Shown one piece after another: positions 12,310 to 21,105 of a stretch of 64,000 nt of DNA (position 1 is the stretch's first letter; every line of letters begins with the position of its first letter). The DNA is taken from NCBI GenBank assembly GCA_963811265.1, contig CAWEQS010000020.1, positions 62,001-126,000 of the forward strand, in the 5' to 3' direction. This DNA is from JAOUJD01 sp963811265 (GTDB taxonomy: Bacteria > Pseudomonadota > Gammaproteobacteria > Burkholderiales > Burkholderiaceae_F). Below the pieces are notes generated by a model. That model had not been told where the DNA came from. It did no database searches and worked only from the letters and a program-made list of their open reading frames with translations. The position numbers and the translations under genes are program-made.

Positions 12310-13259
12310 GGATGTCTCCCTTTCTGATCTCCGGTTTTCGAATGACCTGCGACGACTTGCGCCGGCGTGGAGCGCGACGCGGTCGCAATCAATAGCACAC
12401 CTGCGGCGGCGAGCGCGAGGGCGGTCGCGTGCAGCGCGGTGAACGTTTCGCCCAGCAGCAGGACGCCGACCGCGGTGGCCGCGATCGGCAACGCGACCGT
12501 GAACACCCCGGCCTGGTTGGCGGGCACGTGCTTCAGTCCGGACACCCACATCCACACCGAGAACAGGCCCGCCGCCAGCGAGTAGAAGACGAGCAGCGTC
12601 CACAGGCCGCCGGTCATGGCGCCGAGGTCGGCCCGCATCAGCTGCCACAGGCCGAGCGGCGCGGTCAGCGCCAGGCCCCACAGGTTGATCAGCGCCGACA
12701 CGCGCAGCGGCGTGCGCGTGGCCGCGAGCCGCTTGCCGAGGATCACGTAGCTCGCCTCGCACACGACGGCGCCGAACATCAGCAGGTTGCCGAGCAGCGC
12801 CTGGCGCGCTCCGACCGCGTCGCCTGCCTTGGCGAACTGCAGCAGGACGATGCCGCCCACGGCAAGCGCGATGGCGAGCAGCGTGCGCGGGGCCAGGTGC
12901 TCGCGCAGGAACAGCCGCGACAGCAGCGCGACGACCGCCGGCAGGGTCGCGAGGATCACGCCGGCCGCCGTGGCGGTCGTCATGGCGATGCCGGTCAGCA
13001 TGCAGACCGAGAACAGGAAGTTGCCGAAGAACGACATCAGGAAGAGCCAGCGGCGCTCGCTCGCGCCCAGGGGCGCTTCCCCGCGCGCGCGAGGCGTCCA
13101 CGGGATCATCGCGACGGCCCCGATCGCGAAGCGCAGGAAGGCGAGTGCGAAGACCGGCAGCACGGCGACCAGCGGCTTGGACAGCGCGACATAGCTGCCC
13201 ACCAGCGCCATCGAGGCGGTCAGCAGCAGGTACGCCGCGAAGCGGGGCGGGGCGGGCAT
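12306..13259 (-). CDS. EamA/DMT-family permease
   Basis: Ten-helix drug/metabolite transporter, 317 residues, with two EamA repeats. Hydrophobic segments alternate throughout (AAYLLLTASMALVGSYVALS, then later LLALAIALAVGGIVLLQFA type helices and VLLLGETFTALHATALALA). The motif GETFT near the end is typical of the second repeat. The start ATG 13259 is the first before the first helix; longer in-frame extensions run into the promoter of the divergent rhodanese gene. Coupled by ATGA to the exported FAH-family gene, hinting that the permease moves a related carboxylic compound. Substrate unknown. Confidence 0.88.
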   Translation of the reverse strand: MPAPPRFAAYLLLTASMALVGSYVALSKPLVAVLPVFALAFLRFAIGAVAMIPWTPRARGEAPLGASERRWLFLMSFFGNFLFSVCMLTGIAMTTATAAGVILATLPAVVALLSRLFLREHLAPRTLLAIALAVGGIVLLQFAKAGDAVGARQALLGNLLMFGAVVCEASYVILGKRLAATRTPLRVSALINLWGLALTAPLGLWQLMRADLGAMTGGLWTLLVFYSLAAGLFSVWMWVSGLKHVPANQAGVFTVALPIAATAVGVLLLGETFTALHATALALAAAGVLLIATASRSTPAQVVAGHSKTGDQKGRHP

Positions 13260-13419
13260 CGGCGGCGACGATACCGGAGCCGAAGCGCTGGCCGCCGGCC
13301 CGCCCCGATGCAGCGCGTGGGAATGCCCATATGTGATCCCCGTCCTAGATGCCGGCGCGTCCGGCCCTAAGATGGCCGGCTCGCGGGTCCATGGCGGACC
13401 GCGCTTTCGGAGCAACGCC

Positions 13420-14007
13420 GTGAAAAATGTCCTCGCCCTGGTGATCGCCGCCGTATTCGCCGTGCTTGCCGCCAGCGCCGGCGCGCAGACCATCGCGCCT
13501 TCCAAGGTGCCGGAAGAACTGCGCACCAAGCAGCAGAACTACCTGCTGCCCAAGCAGGCGCAGCAGTTCATCAAGGCACAGAAAGGCAAGGTCCTGTTCG
13601 TCGACGTCCGCACGCGCGCCGAAGCCCAGTTCCTCGGCATGGCCGAGGGCGTCGATGCGCTCGTTCCGTACGTGGAGTTCCAGGAATTCATGACCGACTG
13701 GGACGAGAGCCGCGCCTTCTACAAGCTCGAGCCGTTCAACGACTTCGTTCCGGAGATGGAGCGGCGCCTGAAGGAAAAAGGCCTGACCAAGGACGATCCG
13801 GTGGTGCTGATGTGCCGCTCGGGGGAGCGCAGCTCGCGCGCGGCCGACCTGCTGAACGACTCCGGCTACAAGCGGGTGTACATCGTCGTGTACGGGTACG
13901 AAGGCGAACTGTCGGACAAGGGCCGCCGCAACGTGAACGGCTGGAAGAACTCCGGCCTGCCGTGGAGCTACGAGCTCGACAAGAAGAAGATGTACTTCCC
14001 GCGCTAG
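13420..14007 (+). CDS. Periplasmic rhodanese-domain protein
   Basis: Sulfurtransferase-fold protein, 195 residues. A GTG start at 13420 follows a ggagcaa RBS and opens a clear Sec signal peptide (VKNVLALVIAAVFAVLAASA, cleavage near AGAQT). Rhodanese features are VLFVDVRTRAE and the active-site loop VVLMCRSGERSS with the persulfide Cys. It lies just before cbbR, convergent to it with a 10-bp gap. A periplasmic rhodanese would fit oxidation of reduced sulfur, but that role is inferred; no sox genes are in the window. Confidence 0.85.
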   Translation: MKNVLALVIAAVFAVLAASAGAQTIAPSKVPEELRTKQQNYLLPKQAQQFIKAQKGKVLFVDVRTRAEAQFLGMAEGVDALVPYVEFQEFMTDWDESRAFYKLEPFNDFVPEMERRLKEKGLTKDDPVVLMCRSGERSSRAADLLNDSGYKRVYIVVYGYEGELSDKGRRNVNGWKNSGLPWSYELDKKKMYFPR

Positions 14008-14017
14008 CGCGGGGCGC

Positions 14018-14971
14018 TCACCCCGGCTCGCGCGCTTCGGACGCCGCCTCCGGCGTGCCGTACTCCTTCGCCAGGAATCGTTCGCCCTCTTCGAGGATGA
14101 AGTAGCGGAACGCCTCCGCCGCGGGCGACAGCGTCTTCGACAGGTTGTTGACGACGTACCAGCGCTTCAGCACCGGCAGCCCTTCGATGTCCGGCACGGC
14201 GAGCAGGCCGGCGCGGCGCTCGAGCCCGATCGTGTGCAGCGACAGGAAGCTCACGCCCATGCCGGCCATCACCGCCTGCTTGATCGTCTCGTTGCTGGCC
14301 ATCTCCATCGCGACGCGCGGCTGCAGCCGGTGGTCCGCGAAGAACTTCTCCATCGCGGCCCGTGTCCCGGAGCCCGTCTCGCGGATGATGAATTCGTAGT
14401 TGTTCAGGAGGCTGGCCGGTGCATGGCCGATCCGCATCAGCGGGTGGTCGGGCGCCGCGACCACGGAGTGCGGGTGCACCGCGAACGGTTCGGCGCGCGT
14501 GGCGAGTTCGCGCGGCGGGCGGCCCATGATCGCGAGGTCGACCTCGTTGGCGCGCAGCAGCGCCACCAGCTGCTCGCGGTTGCCGCCGACCGCGAGCTTC
14601 ACCTCGATCGCGGGGTGCTCCTGCCGGAACTGCGCCAGCAGCCGCGGCACGAAGTACTTGGCCGTGCTCACCATGCCGATCGAGACCCGGCCGGTTTCCA
14701 GGCCCCGGAACCGCGCGATCGCATCCTCGGCGTCCTTCAGGGTCGCGAGCACCTTGCGCACGTAGACGAGTAAGTACTCACCAGTCACGGTGAGCGCGAC
14801 CTGCCGTCCCGAACGGTCGAACAGCGGCAGCCCGACGTGCTCCTCCAGCTCCCGGATCTGCATGGAGACCGCCGGCGGCGTCAGGTGCAGCTCCTCGGCG
14901 GCCTTGCCGAAGCTCTGGTGCCGGGCGGCGGCGGCGAAGACCCGCAGCTGGCGCAGCGTCGCGTTTTTCAT
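14018..14971 (-). CDS. cbbR: LysR-type Calvin-cycle regulator CbbR
   Basis: LysR-family regulator of 317 residues, transcribed divergently from cbbL. The N-terminal winged helix reads LRQLRVFAAAARHQSFGKAAEELHLTPPAVSMQI; the effector domain contains GMVSTAKYFVPRLL and MEMASNETIKQAVMAGMGVSFLS, both typical of CbbR. Activity is expected to respond to Calvin-cycle metabolites. Start ATG 14971; the 119-bp AT-rich gap to cbbL carries two inverted repeats. Confidence 0.93.
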   Translation of the reverse strand: MKNATLRQLRVFAAAARHQSFGKAAEELHLTPPAVSMQIRELEEHVGLPLFDRSGRQVALTVTGEYLLVYVRKVLATLKDAEDAIARFRGLETGRVSIGMVSTAKYFVPRLLAQFRQEHPAIEVKLAVGGNREQLVALLRANEVDLAIMGRPPRELATRAEPFAVHPHSVVAAPDHPLMRIGHAPASLLNNYEFIIRETGSGTRAAMEKFFADHRLQPRVAMEMASNETIKQAVMAGMGVSFLSLHTIGLERRAGLLAVPDIEGLPVLKRWYVVNNLSKTLSPAAEAFRYFILEEGERFLAKEYGTPEAASEAREPG

Positions 14972-14996
14972 AAGTAAAACTTAACTGATAGGTCAG
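14971..14996. promoter_or_regulatory. Candidate CbbR operator in the cbbR-cbbL gap
   Basis: Two adjacent inverted repeats lie at the cbbR start: TAAGT-AAA-ACTTA (14971-14983) and CTGA-TAGG-TCAG (14985-14996). They sit in a strikingly AT-rich island (about 14965-15025) of an otherwise GC-rich window. LysR proteins bind T-N11-A sites between divergent genes, so these fit CbbR autoregulation and cbb activation. A possible -10 (ttatat) lies near 15014. Confidence 0.55.
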
Positions 14997-15090
14997 AAAA
15001 CGTGACTGTACCTTATATGTTTGGGTCCCTAGAGTGCCGTCCAACGCGCGCGGTGCGCTGCAACAGGACGCTGCAAAGGGAGATCTGGCG

Positions 15091-16571
15091 ATGAACAAAC
15101 CGGTCGAGGGAATGATCCGAGACACCAAGGAGCGCTACAAGGGTGGCGTCCTGAAGTACAAGCAGATGGGCTACTGGCGGCCGGACTACGAGCCCAGGGA
15201 CACGGACGTGATCTGCGTGTTCCGGATCACGCCGCAGGAAGGCGTCGATCCGGACGAAGCGGCGTCTGCGGTGGCCGGCGAGTCGTCGACCGCCACCTGG
15301 ACGGTGGTCTGGACCGACCTGCTGACGGCGCACGAGTCGTACCAGGCCAAGGCCTACCGCGTCGACGCGTGCCGGGCACCGGCGCGGGCACCGGCAACGA
15401 GGCGCAGTACTTCGCCTACATCGCCTACGACATCATCCTGTTCGAGGAGGGCTCGATCGCCAACATGACGGCGAGCCTGATCGGCAACGTCTTCAGCTTC
15501 AAGCCGCTGAAGGCGGCGCGGCTCGAGGACATCCGCATCCCGGCCGCGTACGTGAAGACCTTCAAGGGACCGCCGACCGGGATCGTCGTCGAGCGCGAGC
15601 GCCTCGACAAGTACGGCCGCCCGCTGCTCGGCGCGACCATGAAGCCGAAGCTGGGACTGTCGGGCAAGAACTACGGCCGCGTCGTCTACGAGGCGCTGAC
15701 CGGCGGGCTGGACTTCACGAAGGACGACGAGAACATCAACTCGCAGCCCTTCATGCACTGGCGCGACCGCTTCCTGTTCTGCATGGAAGCCGTCAACAAG
15801 GCCCAGGCGAACAGCGGCGAGATCAAGGGCCACTACCTGAACGTCACCGCCGCGACGATGGAAGACATGTACGAGCGCGCCGAGTTCGCGAAGGAACTGG
15901 GCTCGAACATCCTGATGATCGACCTCGTGATCGGCTGGAGCGCGATCCAGTCGATGTCGAACTGGTGCCGGAAGAACGACATGATCCTGCACATGCACCG
16001 CGCGGGGCACGGCACGTACACGCGGCAGAAGAACCACGGCGTCAGCTTCCGCGTGATCGCCAAGTGGCTGCGGCTGGCGGGTGTCGATCACCTGCACGCG
16101 GGCACGGCGGTCGGCAAGCTCGAAGGCGACCCGATGACCGTGCAGGGCTACTACAACGTCTGCCGCGACACCTACACGAAGACCGACCTCTCGCGCGGCC
16201 TGTTCTTCGACCAGGACTGGGTCGACCTGCGCAAGGTGATGCCGGTGGCCTCGGGCGGCATCCACGCCGGCCAGATGCACCAGCTGCTGACGCTGTTCGG
16301 CGACGACGTGGTGCTGCAGTTCGGCGGCGGCACGATCGGCCACCCGGCCGGCATCCAGGCGGGTGCGATCGCCAACCGCGTCGCGCTCGAAGCGATGGTC
16401 AAGGCGCGCAACGAAGGCCGCGACATCGCCAACGAAGGGCCGGACGTCCTCAACGCCGCCGCCAAGTGGTGCAAGCCGCTGGCGCAGGCGCTCGACACGT
16501 GGAAAGACGTCAGCTTCAACTACACCTCGACCGACACGCCGGACTTCGCGGTCACCGCGACGGCCAGCTGA
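15091..16571 (+). CDS. cbbL: RuBisCO large subunit, red-type form IC (one-base frameshift)
   Basis: Carboxylates ribulose-1,5-bisphosphate; about 493 residues after correction. It starts at ATG 15091 after RBS aaggga. Form IC hallmarks are GVLKYKQMGYW, RITPQEGVDPDEAA, GRPLLGATMKPKLGLSG (catalytic Lys), GGLDFTKDDENINSQPFM (carbamylated Lys), HMHRAGHGTYTRQKNHG and FGGGTIGHPAGIQAGA. The frame breaks near 15368: AKAYRVDA continues out of frame as VPGTGAGTGNEAQYFAYIAYD, explained by one missing g (gcgtgcc for gcggtgcc). The linker GTGAGTGNEA is also a little longer than in typical form IC enzymes. All downstream catalytic residues are intact, so a sequencing deletion is the likely cause. Confidence 0.95.
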
Positions 16572-16585
16572 GCAGGAGAACTTCC

Positions 16586-17005
16586 ATGAGAATCACGCAA
16601 GGCACCTTTTCGTTCCTGCCGGACCTGACCGACGACGAGATCCGGGCGCAGGTCGACTACGCGCTCGGCCGCGGCTGGGCGCTGTCGGTCGAGTACTCCG
16701 ACGACCCGCATCCCCGCAACGTGTACTGGGACATGTGGGGCCTGCCGATGTTCACCGTGAAGGACGGCGCCGCCGTGCTGTTCGAGGTGAACGCCTGCCG
16801 CAAGGCCTTCCCGAACCACTACATCAAGGTCAACGCCTTCGACAACACGCGCGGCGTCGAGTCGATGTGCCTGTCGTTCATCGTCAACCGGCCGAAGGAA
16901 GAGCCGGGGTTCGGGCTGCAGCGGCAGGAAGCGGCCGGCCGCATGGTGCGCTACACGACGCAGGGCTACGCCGCGCAGCGCCCGGCGGGCGCGCGCTACG
17001 AGTGA
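16586..17005 (+). CDS. cbbS: RuBisCO small subunit, red-type
   Basis: A 139-residue small subunit, co-assembling as L8S8 with CbbL. Begins MRITQGTFSFLPDLTDDEI, followed by VEYSDDPHPRNVYWDMWGLP, typical of form IC. It has the C-terminal extension found in red-type enzymes (from about VNRPKEEPGFGL to the end), which forms the central beta-hairpin barrel of the holoenzyme. It starts 14 bp after cbbL with RBS aggaga, and is followed by cbbX. Confidence 0.96.
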   Translation: MRITQGTFSFLPDLTDDEIRAQVDYALGRGWALSVEYSDDPHPRNVYWDMWGLPMFTVKDGAAVLFEVNACRKAFPNHYIKVNAFDNTRGVESMCLSFIVNRPKEEPGFGLQRQEAAGRMVRYTTQGYAAQRPAGARYE

Positions 17006-17036
17006 CGGGGACCGTGCCCGGCCAGGAGGTCGTCCG

Positions 17037-17924
17037 ATGAACGCAGCGGCTGCACCCACCGTCGACCTGCAGGAGATCCTGCGCGACACGCACGTGCTCG
17101 AGGTCCTCGAGGAGCTCGACCGCGACCTCGTCGGGCTTGCGCCGGTGAAGAAGCGCATCCAGGACATCGCGGCCTTCCTCGTGGTGTCGAAGGCGCGCGG
17201 GCAGCTGGGCCTGGAGGCCGCGTCGCCGTCGTTGCACATGTGCTTCTCGGGCAATCCGGGCACGGGCAAGACGACCGTGGCGCTGAAGATGGCGCAGATC
17301 CTTCACCGGCTGGGCTACGTGCGCAAGGGGCACGTGGTCAGCGTCACGCGCGACGACCTCGTCGGCCAGTACATCGGCCACACGGCGCCCAAGACCAAGG
17401 AAGTGCTGAAGCGGGCGATGGGCGGCGTGCTGTTCATCGACGAGGCCTACTACCTGTACCGCCCGGAGAACGAGCGCGACTACGGCCAGGAAGCGATCGA
17501 GATCCTGCTGCAGGTGATGGAGAACCACCGCGACGACCTCGTCGTGATCCTCGCCGGCTACAAGGACCGGATGGACACGTTCTTCAAGTCCAACCCGGGC
17601 ATGAGCTCGCGCATCGCGCACCACATCGACTTCCCGGATTACGGCGAAGCGGAGCTGCTGCAGATCGCCGATCGGATGCTGGAAACCCAGCACTACCACT
17701 TCGGGGCCGGCGCGCGCGAAGCGTTCGAGCAGTACATCGCGCTGCGCATGCGGCAGCCGCACTTCGCCAACGCGCGCAGCGTGCGCAACGCGCTCGACCG
17801 CGCGCGGCTGCGCGCCGCGTCGCGCCTGTTCGCCGTGCGCGACCGCGCGCTGACCGAATCCGACCTCACCACGCTCGTGCCCGAGGACATCCTCGCCAGC
17901 CGGGTCTTCCAGGCCGCCGCCTGA
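17037..17924 (+). CDS. cbbX: Red-type RuBisCO activase CbbX (AAA+)
   Basis: AAA+ ATPase of 295 residues that remodels inhibited red-type RuBisCO by pulling on the large-subunit C-terminus. Walker A GNPGTGKTT lies near residue 78; the pore-loop region is VGQYIGHTAPKTKEV, Walker B reads GGVLFIDEAYYLYRP, and an arginine-finger region follows in PGMSSRIAHHIDFPDY. Its presence right after cbbS confirms the red-type assignment. Confidence 0.96.
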   Translation: MNAAAAPTVDLQEILRDTHVLEVLEELDRDLVGLAPVKKRIQDIAAFLVVSKARGQLGLEAASPSLHMCFSGNPGTGKTTVALKMAQILHRLGYVRKGHVVSVTRDDLVGQYIGHTAPKTKEVLKRAMGGVLFIDEAYYLYRPENERDYGQEAIEILLQVMENHRDDLVVILAGYKDRMDTFFKSNPGMSSRIAHHIDFPDYGEAELLQIADRMLETQHYHFGAGAREAFEQYIALRMRQPHFANARSVRNALDRARLRAASRLFAVRDRALTESDLTTLVPEDILASRVFQAAA

Positions 17925-17940
17925 CCTTGCGGGAACTCCG

Positions 17941-19077
17941 ATGCCGTTGTCCAACCGCCGTACCCTGACGCAGTACCTGATCGAGCAGCGCCAGCGCTTC
18001 CCGCAGGCGAGCGGGGCCCTGAACGCGCTGATCCTCGACGTCGCCCTCGCGACCAAGGCGATCGCGCGCGCGGTCGCCTTCGGCCAGCTCGGCGACCCGA
18101 TGAGCCGCGAGCTCGTCGCCGCCGCGCACTCTCACGCGCAGGCTCATTTGCCCGTGAATGTGCAGGGCGAGGTGCAGAAGCCCCTCGACCTGGTCAGCAA
18201 CGAGATCTTCATCCGCACCACCGAGTGGTCGGGGCACCTGGCCGGCATGGGGTCGGAGGAGATGGACGAGCCCTACCAGATCCCGGCCACCTACGAGCGC
18301 GGCAAGTACCTGCTGGTGTTCGATCCGCTCGACGGCTCCAGCAACATCGACGTCAACGTCTCGGTGGGAAGCATCTTCTCGATCCTGCGCGCGCCCCAGG
18401 CCGTGGTCGACTCCGGGCGCGACGTGACCGAAGCGGACTTCCTCCAGCCCGGCGCCACCCAGGTGGCCGCGGGCTACGCGATCTACGGACCGGTGACGAT
18501 GCTGGTGCTCACCGTCGGCAACGGCGTCGTCGGCTTCACGCTCGACCCGAACCTGGGCGAGTTCAAGCTGACGCATCCGGACATCCGCGTGCCGGCCGAC
18601 ACGCACGAGTTCGCGATCAACAGCAGCAACAGCCGCTTCTGGGAGTCGCCGATCAAGCGCTATGTCGACGAGTGCCTGGCCGGCAAGACCGGGCCGCGCG
18701 GCAAGGACTTCAACACGCGCTGGATCGCCAGCATGGTGGCCGAGGCGCACCGCATCCTGATGCGCGGCGGCGTGTTCATGTATCCGCGCGACACGAAAGA
18801 CATGAGCAAGCCGGGACGGCTGCGCCTGCTGTACGAGGCGAACCCCATCGGCTTCGTGATGGAGCAGGCGGGCGGACGCGCGAGCAACGGGCGCTCGCCG
18901 GTGCTGGAAGTGCAGCCGGAGAAGCTGCACCAGCGGATCGGCCTCGTGTTCGGGTCGAAGAACGAGGTCGACCGCATCGAGCGCTACCACCGCGAGTACG
19001 ACGAGGGCACCGACCAGCCGTACGTCTCGCCGCTCTTCAACGAGCGGTCGCTGTACCGGCCCGAAGCGCTGACCTGA
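17941..19077 (+). CDS. cbbF: Fructose-1,6-bisphosphatase class I
   Basis: Class I FBPase of 378 residues, converting fructose-1,6-bisphosphate to fructose-6-phosphate in the Calvin cycle. Metal-site motif VFDPLDGSSNIDVNVSVG, substrate-binding region GRLRLLYEANPIGFVMEQAGG and adjacent RASNG are intact. Starts 16 bp after cbbX with ATG 17941. Placement in the cbb operon suggests the autotrophic isozyme, probably also acting on sedoheptulose-1,7-bisphosphate (family knowledge, not seen here). Confidence 0.95.
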   Translation: MPLSNRRTLTQYLIEQRQRFPQASGALNALILDVALATKAIARAVAFGQLGDPMSRELVAAAHSHAQAHLPVNVQGEVQKPLDLVSNEIFIRTTEWSGHLAGMGSEEMDEPYQIPATYERGKYLLVFDPLDGSSNIDVNVSVGSIFSILRAPQAVVDSGRDVTEADFLQPGATQVAAGYAIYGPVTMLVLTVGNGVVGFTLDPNLGEFKLTHPDIRVPADTHEFAINSSNSRFWESPIKRYVDECLAGKTGPRGKDFNTRWIASMVAEAHRILMRGGVFMYPRDTKDMSKPGRLRLLYEANPIGFVMEQAGGRASNGRSPVLEVQPEKLHQRIGLVFGSKNEVDRIERYHREYDEGTDQPYVSPLFNERSLYRPEALT

Positions 19078-19120
19078 CACGGCCGCGCACAGGAACAACG
19101 AACATCGAAGGAGAACCGAG

Positions 19121-19996
19121 TTGTCCAAGAAGCATCCGATCATCGCCGTGACTGGCTCGTCCGGCGCCGGCACCAGCACGGTGATGCAGAGCTTCCAGCA
19201 CATCTTCCGGCGCGAAGGCCTGAAGGCGCAGGTCGTCGAAGGCGATTCGTTCCACCGCTACAACCGCTACGAGATGCGCACCCACATGAAGGAGGCGGAG
19301 GCGAACGGCAACAAGCACTACTCGCACTTCGGCCCGTACTCCAACCTGCTCGAGGAACTCGAGGGGCTGTTCAAGGGCTACGGCGAGAGCGGCGCGGGCC
19401 GCGTGCGCAAGTACATCCACGACGCGGGCGAGGCAGCCGAGCACGGAGTCGAGCCCGGGCACTTCACGGAGTGGAAGGACATCGAGCCGGGCTCCGACCT
19501 GATGTTCTACGAGGGCCTGCACGGCGCCTACGTGGACGAGAAGATCAACGTCGCGCGCCACGTCGACCTGCTGGTCGGCGTGGTGCCGGTCATCAACCTC
19601 GAGTGGATGCAGAAACTGCACCGCGACAAGAAGATGCGCGGCTATTCGCAGGAAGCCGTGGTCGACACGATCCTGCGCCGGATGCCGGATTACGTGAACC
19701 ACATCGTGCCGCAGTTCGGCGTCACGCACGTGAACTTCCAGCGCGTGCCGACGGTCGACACGTCGAACCCGTTCATCGCGCGCGACATCCCGAGCGCGGA
19801 CGAGAGCATGGTGATCATCCGGTTCGCGAATCCGAAGGGCATCGACCTGCCGTACCTGCTGTCGGTGCTGCACGACTCGTGGCTGACGCGGCCCAACACG
19901 ATCATCTGCCCCGGCGGCAAGATGGGCCTCGCGATGCAGCTGATCTTCACGCCGATGATCCTGCGCCTGATGGACCTGAAGAAGCGGAGCCACTGA
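19121..19996 (+). CDS. cbbP: Phosphoribulokinase
   Basis: Bacterial (class I) phosphoribulokinase, 291 residues, making ribulose-1,5-bisphosphate from ribulose-5-phosphate and ATP. P-loop GSSGAGTST at residues 12-20, then EGDSFHRYNRYEMR and HFGPYSNLLEELE. The start is TTG at 19121, chosen because it lies 7 bp after a strong RBS (aaggaga) and gives the family N-terminus SKKHPIIAVTG; no better ATG exists. TTG may set lower expression than neighbours. Confidence 0.95.
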   Translation: MSKKHPIIAVTGSSGAGTSTVMQSFQHIFRREGLKAQVVEGDSFHRYNRYEMRTHMKEAEANGNKHYSHFGPYSNLLEELEGLFKGYGESGAGRVRKYIHDAGEAAEHGVEPGHFTEWKDIEPGSDLMFYEGLHGAYVDEKINVARHVDLLVGVVPVINLEWMQKLHRDKKMRGYSQEAVVDTILRRMPDYVNHIVPQFGVTHVNFQRVPTVDTSNPFIARDIPSADESMVIIRFANPKGIDLPYLLSVLHDSWLTRPNTIICPGGKMGLAMQLIFTPMILRLMDLKKRSH

Positions 19997-20559
19997 TGGC
20001 GACCGAAGCCGCCGAAGCCGAGATCGGCAGCCACGCCCCGGACTTCGCGCTGCCCGGCGCCTGCGGCCAGACCTGGTCGCGCGACGACGCGCTCGGCGCC
20101 AACGGGCTGCTGGTGATGTTCATCTGCAACCACTGCCCGTACGTGCAGGCGGTGCTCGACCGCATCGTCCGCGACGCGCGGGAGCTTCAGGCGCTCGGCG
20201 TCGGCGTGGTGGCGATCAGCAGCAACGACGCCGTCGCGTATCCCGAAGACTCCTTCGAGGCGATGCAGCGCCTGTGGCAAGCGAAGCAGCTGCCGTTTCC
20301 ATACCTGCACGACGCGGACCAGAGGGTGGCGCGCGCGTACGGCGCGGTGTGCACGCCGGACTTCTACGGTTACGACCGCGACCTGCGGCTGCAGTACCAC
20401 GGCCGGCTCGATGCGTCCGGCCGCCAGCCCGCCCCGCCGGGCGCGCAGCGCGAACTGTTCGAGGCGATGAAGCAGGTGGCGCTGGGCCGGCCCGCGCCGG
20501 TTCAGCAGACGCCGAGCATCGGCTGCTCGATCAAGTGGAAGGCGGAAGGACCGGCCTGA
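19996..20559 (+). CDS. Thioredoxin-like AhpC/TSA-family protein
   Basis: A 187-residue thioredoxin-fold protein with a redox-type site FICNHCPYVQAVLDRI and the peroxiredoxin-like start IGSHAPDFALPG. The TPDFYGYD segment supplies the cis-Pro region. ATG 19996 overlaps the phosphoribulokinase stop (TGATG), making it the last cistron of the cbb operon. Thioredoxin control of Calvin enzymes is a tempting link, but this subfamily has no proven target. No signal peptide. Confidence 0.85.
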   Translation: MATEAAEAEIGSHAPDFALPGACGQTWSRDDALGANGLLVMFICNHCPYVQAVLDRIVRDARELQALGVGVVAISSNDAVAYPEDSFEAMQRLWQAKQLPFPYLHDADQRVARAYGAVCTPDFYGYDRDLRLQYHGRLDASGRQPAPPGAQRELFEAMKQVALGRPAPVQQTPSIGCSIKWKAEGPA

Positions 20560-20580
20560 GCCGCGCGACTCTCCGCGGCT
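20559..20580. terminator. Hairpin between convergent genes
   Basis: Perfect 7-bp stem AGCCGCG / CGCGGCT with an 8-nt loop, exactly filling the 19-bp gap between the stops of the cbb-operon thioredoxin and the convergent LprI-like gene. No T-run on either side, so a bidirectional terminator is only a suggestion. Confidence 0.35.
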
Positions 20581-20935
20581 AGCGGGACGCCGCGATGCGT
20601 TGCGGGGCGGCGAGCCCGCCGAGGCGGCGCTCGACGACGTCCGCTTCGCAGGTCCGCGCGACGAGCTCGGTCTGCCCGCCGGCGCGCGCGACGCACGCCT
20701 GCTGCTCCTGCTGTCTTCCCTCGTTCAGCCACGCGCGCTCCTGCGCCGCGAAGCGGGACTTCTGGGCCGCGTCGAGCGTCGACCAGATGGCGGTGTAGCG
20801 CTCGCTGAGCGCCTGCTGCGCCGCCGTGGCGCGCTGCGTTGCCTGCCACGCAGCGGCGGCATCGTCAGCCGCAAGGGCCGGGAACCCGGCGCCGCCGAGA
20901 AGTGCTGCGACCAGGAATCGTGCGGTGTTGCGCAT
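20579..20935 (-). CDS. Secreted LprI-like (DUF1311-type) protein
   Basis: A 118-residue exported protein. The signal peptide is FLVAALLGGAGFPALAAD, with cleavage likely after ALA near residue 20. The mature part resembles LprI/DUF1311 lysozyme-inhibitor-like domains: YTAIWSTLDAAQKSRFAAQERAWLNE followed by paired cysteines in QQACVARAGGQ and RTCEADVVERRL. ATG 20935 was chosen as the start of the signal peptide. Divergent from the hlyD-type gene. The DUF assignment rests on pattern only. Confidence 0.65.
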   Translation of the reverse strand: MRNTARFLVAALLGGAGFPALAADDAAAAWQATQRATAAQQALSERYTAIWSTLDAAQKSRFAAQERAWLNEGRQQEQQACVARAGGQTELVARTCEADVVERRLGGLAAPQRIAASR

Positions 20936-21033
20936 GGCGGTCTCGCAATCGTTTTTCGTTGGAGGGCGCAGGTTAGGAGCGGTCCGCGGCGGCGCGCAGA
21001 CCGATTCGTAATGTCGATATAACGCCACGCCGG

Positions 21034-21049
21034 CGGCGCAATTGCGCCG
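21034..21049. promoter_or_regulatory. 16-bp perfect palindrome upstream of the export operon
   Basis: CGGCGCAATTGCGCCG is a perfect 16-bp palindrome centred about 65 bp before the ATG of the HlyD-like gene and about 105 bp from the divergent LprI-like start. It could be an operator for the peptide-export operon. A -10-like cataat follows at about 21089-21094. Confidence 0.45.
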
Positions 21050-21105
21050 TGAAATGGGTACGGCGCGCGCCTTCGCGGCGCCGGCCCGCCATAATCCGCA
21101 CCGCG

